From Nocardia rhizosphaerihabitans (GTDB taxonomy: Bacteria > Actinomycetota > Actinomycetes > Mycobacteriales > Mycobacteriaceae): 64,000 nt of DNA. The stretch covers positions 821,970 through 885,969 of the forward strand of contig NZ_BMNE01000004.1 of assembly GCF_014646295.1 (NCBI RefSeq), read 5' to 3'. Under the pieces are notes generated by a model. The model worked only from the letters and a program-made list of their open reading frames with translations. It was not told the DNA's origin and made no database searches. Positions 60,875-64,000 of this stretch are shown piece by piece. The translations under genes and the position numbers were made by a program. The first letter of the stretch is position 1, and each line of letters starts with the position of its first letter.

Positions 60875-61355
60875 CGAGCACACCGCTCGCCGTCTGAGTC
60901 GTGTTCGGGCGCTTGTGGTCTGGTGTCGGCCGAGCGATTGGGCTTGTGTGGCCCTCACCGTCTGGGGTCTGACGATTTGGACGGCGGAAATCCTGTCCGT
61001 CGTGGGTGGAGTCGAGGACGGCGCATCCACTATCGGGCTGGCTGTCGCGCTGCCCCTGTCCGGACTGCTCTTCTACGCCGCGGCAGCCCGGGTGAATCGG
61101 GGTCTCCGGGTGGTCGCCGGGCCCGGTTGCCGGATGGCGGCCCGCTACGCCGCCGACGCGGTGGAACTGGGGCAGACCGGTCGCCGGGTCACCCTCCGCT
61201 ATAGCGGTGTCAAGAAGGTCATCGTCCGCGGCGGCGTGGTCCTTTTGCAGCCCAGAGGTTTTCACTTCGAGGCCATATACGACTACGGCCTCTTCCTGCT
61301 CCGCGAAATCGTCCCCGACGATGCCGTTGCCCGCATCCGTGCTGCGCGCGGCTGA
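60867..61355 (+). CDS. Membrane protein with YcxB-like C-terminal domain
   Basis: A 162-residue protein. Two membrane helices (about residues 26-45 and 52-72) lead to a C-terminal domain with VTLRYSGVKKVIVRGGVVLL and HFEAIYDYGLFLLREIVPDD, which looks like a YcxB/PH-like fold. Function unknown. I used the ATG at 60867, reached by translational coupling from the short frame at 60785. Confidence 0.65.
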   Translation: MCDEHTARRLSRVRALVVWCRPSDWACVALTVWGLTIWTAEILSVVGGVEDGASTIGLAVALPLSGLLFYAAAARVNRGLRVVAGPGCRMAARYAADAVELGQTGRRVTLRYSGVKKVIVRGGVVLLQPRGFHFEAIYDYGLFLLREIVPDDAVARIRAARG

Positions 61356-61505
61356 GGCGAGCCACAGGTTCGCTGGTCGCTCTGAGTGGACGTCACCGCA
61401 CCGACGTTACCGACGGATCGGCGGCACGTGCCAGGCATTTTTCGGCGTCGCGGTCGGTGCGCGGACACAGAAGTCATTGGACATTACCGGGCCGGTCCAA
61501 CGAGT

Positions 61506-62660
61506 ATGGGCGCGGTGTCCACACGTAATGAACAGCTCAGGCTCGTCGAACCGCCGCGTCAGCCGGAGGATCCGGGTGAGCGGTTTCCGTGGTCGGCGGC
61601 CATAGACTCCACCTATTCCACCCGCGACGCCATCGACGCACTCGCGCTCGCGCCGTTCCTGCGCGGCGATCAATCCTTCGCCCGCCAGGCCCATCTGGAC
61701 CGGGTGCGACCCGACGCGCCGCTACGGCCGGCCGATTCGCGGATCGTGCGCTCGGTGGCCGACGACGACAGCAGCGCGCTGCTCGCCGAAGGCGAAGGCT
61801 GGTCGCTGCGGGCGGTGCGCTGGGCGGGCGGTTCGGCCACCGTCGAGGTGACCGCCGTCAGCGACGAACTCGCCGTCGACGTGCTGGCCAGGGCAACGGC
61901 CGAAGCCGTGCAGCCGCCGGGTGCCGGCTCCACCGTGGAGATGGGGTTCTGGCACATGGATGTCCGGCGGCCACTGCGCAGGCGCCGCCAGATCAGCGCG
62001 CCCGCCTGGTCGGAGATCCGCGGCAACTACGCCGCGGCGGTGTCGGCGAGCATGGATCGGCTGATGGCGCTCGAGGTCGCCGACATCAGGGGCAGGCTGG
62101 TGCTGCTGCACGGCGAGCCCGGCACCGGCAAGACCACCGCGCTGCGCGCGCTGGCGCGGGCGTGGTCGTCGTGGTGTCAGGTCGACTGCGTCGTCGACCC
62201 GGAGGAACTGTTCAGCAATCCCGGCTATCTCATGGAGGTGGCCGCCGGCGCCGACGGTGACGACGGCAGCCGCTGGCGCCTGCTGGTGCTGGAGGACTGT
62301 GACGAGCTCATCCGCGGCGAGGCGAAAGAGGCTGCGGGACAGAAGCTCTCGCGACTGCTCAATCTCACCGACGGCATGCTCGGCCAGGGCCGCAATGTGC
62401 TGATCGCGGTCACCACCAACGAGGATCTGTCCCGGCTGCACCCCGCGGTGGTGCGACCCGGCCGCTGCCTGGCCCAGATCGAGGTCGGCCGGTTGTCGGC
62501 GCCCGAGGCGCGGGATTGGCTGGCCGCGCAGGACTGCCCGCCGGGCGAGTCGATCGGCCGGGAGGGCGCCACCCTCGCCGAACTGGTCGCCCGCCGCGAC
62601 GGCGAGATCCAGATCCAGTCGGTCGGCCAGGACGCGACCGAGGTTGGCATGTACCTGTGA
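61506..62660 (+). CDS. AAA ATPase with DUF5925-like N-terminal domain
   Basis: A 384-residue protein. The N-terminal half (about 25-200) resembles DUF5925, with GFWHMDVRRPLRRRR. The AAA domain has Walker A GEPGTGKTT, Walker B LLVLEDCDEL and sensor-2-like VVRPGRCLAQIE. Members are cytoplasmic ATPases of unknown target. The start ATG at 61506 is uncertain (no strong ribosome site; GTG 61518 is possible). It is convergent with the TetR gene and ends one base before its stop. Confidence 0.83.
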   Translation: MGAVSTRNEQLRLVEPPRQPEDPGERFPWSAAIDSTYSTRDAIDALALAPFLRGDQSFARQAHLDRVRPDAPLRPADSRIVRSVADDDSSALLAEGEGWSLRAVRWAGGSATVEVTAVSDELAVDVLARATAEAVQPPGAGSTVEMGFWHMDVRRPLRRRRQISAPAWSEIRGNYAAAVSASMDRLMALEVADIRGRLVLLHGEPGTGKTTALRALARAWSSWCQVDCVVDPEELFSNPGYLMEVAAGADGDDGSRWRLLVLEDCDELIRGEAKEAAGQKLSRLLNLTDGMLGQGRNVLIAVTTNEDLSRLHPAVVRPGRCLAQIEVGRLSAPEARDWLAAQDCPPGESIGREGATLAELVARRDGEIQIQSVGQDATEVGMYL

Positions 62661-63224
62661 TCACGCCGGGATATGCGCCTTGACCAGCTCGGTGAGGTGA
62701 CGGCCGACGCGGTCCAGCGGCTCGGTGCTGTGCTTGGCCAGCGACATCACCACCGCGCCCTCGATCGTCGCGATGACCGTCGTCGCCAGGGAGCGGGCGG
62801 TGTCGGGGGCGATGTTCTCCGCGCGCAGCCGCGTCTCCAGCGCCTGCTCCCAGTCGTCGAACGCCTCGCCCGCGGCGTCGGCGGCCGCTGGTGACTCCGA
62901 GCGCCCGAGCGCGGCGGCCACGATCGGGCAGCCTGCGAGGAAATCGCTGGATTCGACGACCTGCTTCCACGCCTCGGCGAAGGAGGCGATGGTCTCGTCC
63001 GGTTTGGCGCTCTCGCTGAACGTCTCGATCAGCGTCGTCATCGCCCGGCCCGCGACTCGGGTGGCCTCGGTGATCAGCTCGGACTTGCCGCCGGGGAAGT
63101 TCAGATAGATCGTCCGGCGGGAGAGCCCGCTGTGGTCGAGCAGCTGCGCGACGCCGGTCCCGGTCACGCCGTTGCGGCGCACCAGGTCGATCGCGCTCTG
63201 CACGAGTCCGTCGCGTGCTGCCAT
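62661..63224 (-). CDS. TetR/AcrR family regulator (LmrA/YxaF-like)
   Basis: A 187-residue regulator. The helix-turn-helix reads GVTGTGVAQLLDHSGLSRRT, followed by IYLNFPGGKSELI. The C-terminal domain with DFLAGCPIVAAALGR is typical of the YxaF/LmrA group. It is divergent from the oxidoreductase at 63324, and two matching palindromes lie between them, so it very likely represses both genes until a ligand binds. Confidence 0.9.
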   Translation of the reverse strand: MAARDGLVQSAIDLVRRNGVTGTGVAQLLDHSGLSRRTIYLNFPGGKSELITEATRVAGRAMTTLIETFSESAKPDETIASFAEAWKQVVESSDFLAGCPIVAAALGRSESPAAADAAGEAFDDWEQALETRLRAENIAPDTARSLATTVIATIEGAVVMSLAKHSTEPLDRVGRHLTELVKAHIPA

Positions 63225-63252
63225 CGGCGTCCTTTCGGTCGGTCCGATTGAA

Positions 63253-63270
63253 GTATACCGATCGGTGTAC
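63253..63270. promoter_or_regulatory. TetR operator 1
   Basis: GTATACCGATCGGTGTAC is an 18-bp palindrome with one mismatched pair. It lies 28 bp before the TetR start. Confidence 0.85.
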
Positions 63271-63283
63271 TACCGTCGGGTAG

Positions 63284-63301
63284 GTACACCGATCGGTGTA
63301 C
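63284..63301. promoter_or_regulatory. TetR operator 2
   Basis: GTACACCGATCGGTGTAC is a perfect 18-bp palindrome, differing from operator 1 at one base and centred 31 bp from it. It lies 22 bp before the oxidoreductase start. Confidence 0.88.
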
Positions 63302-63323
63302 TCGATGCGCGGAGGAGCCGACG

Positions 63324-64000
<677 letters not shown>

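Overview
The window is high-GC actinobacterial DNA from a mycolic-acid-producing lineage, most likely Nocardia or a close relative. Positions 176-13957 keep, apart from local insertions, the gene set of Mycobacterium tuberculosis Rv3274c-Rv3283 as I remember it: sseA, maf, accE5, accD5, birA, a PH-domain membrane protein, a GtrA protein, purK, purE and fadE25. Added to that set are an HTH regulator, an acyl-ACP desaturase, a two-component system and a TetR regulator. Two near-identical 116-117 bp palindromic elements lie in this part, one on each side of the gtrA-purK pair.

Positions 14474-28848 hold a two-gene peptide locus. A DUF6875-like protein is translationally coupled to a 4551-residue NRPS with layout C-A-T-E-C-A-T-C-A-T-C-T-TE. 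The first C domain resembles the EntF starter C domain. The last module has no A domain. The third A domain carries fifteen tandem five-residue repeats. I see no iron box in front of this locus.

Positions 28845-37893 are mostly housekeeping: a GNAT protein, an FAD-linked oxidase, a second GtrA protein, a HIT / mycothiol-enzyme-like / peptidase E operon, the three-subunit NAD(P) transhydrogenase (pntAA-pntAB-pntB), and a FitAB/VapBC toxin-antitoxin pair behind four 9-bp direct repeats.

Positions 37911-59567 form a complete catecholate siderophore locus. DhbC, DhbB and DhbA make 2,3-dihydroxybenzoate from chorismate. DhbE and a stand-alone aryl carrier protein activate it. A second NRPS (C-A-T-E-C-A-T-TE) builds the peptide. 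An MFS exporter, two ferric-siderophore binding lipoproteins, two FecCD permeases, a FecE ATPase and a siderophore-interacting reductase handle traffic and iron release. IdeR/DmdR-type iron boxes at 47881, 50621, 58678, 58703 and 58753 place the units under iron control, including a secreted Gly/Ala-rich protein of unknown function at 58848. The binding pocket of the first A domain suggests a basic amino acid (made D by the E domain). The second A domain does not match Ser or Thr, so the product may not be an enterobactin-like trilactone.

Positions 59725-64000 carry small uncharacterised genes, a DUF5925-type AAA ATPase, and a TetR regulator divergent from an Old Yellow Enzyme-like oxidoreductase that runs off the end, with two 18-bp palindromic operators between them. 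I saw no tRNA, rRNA, CRISPR array, transposase, MbtH homologue or phosphopantetheinyl transferase in the window.
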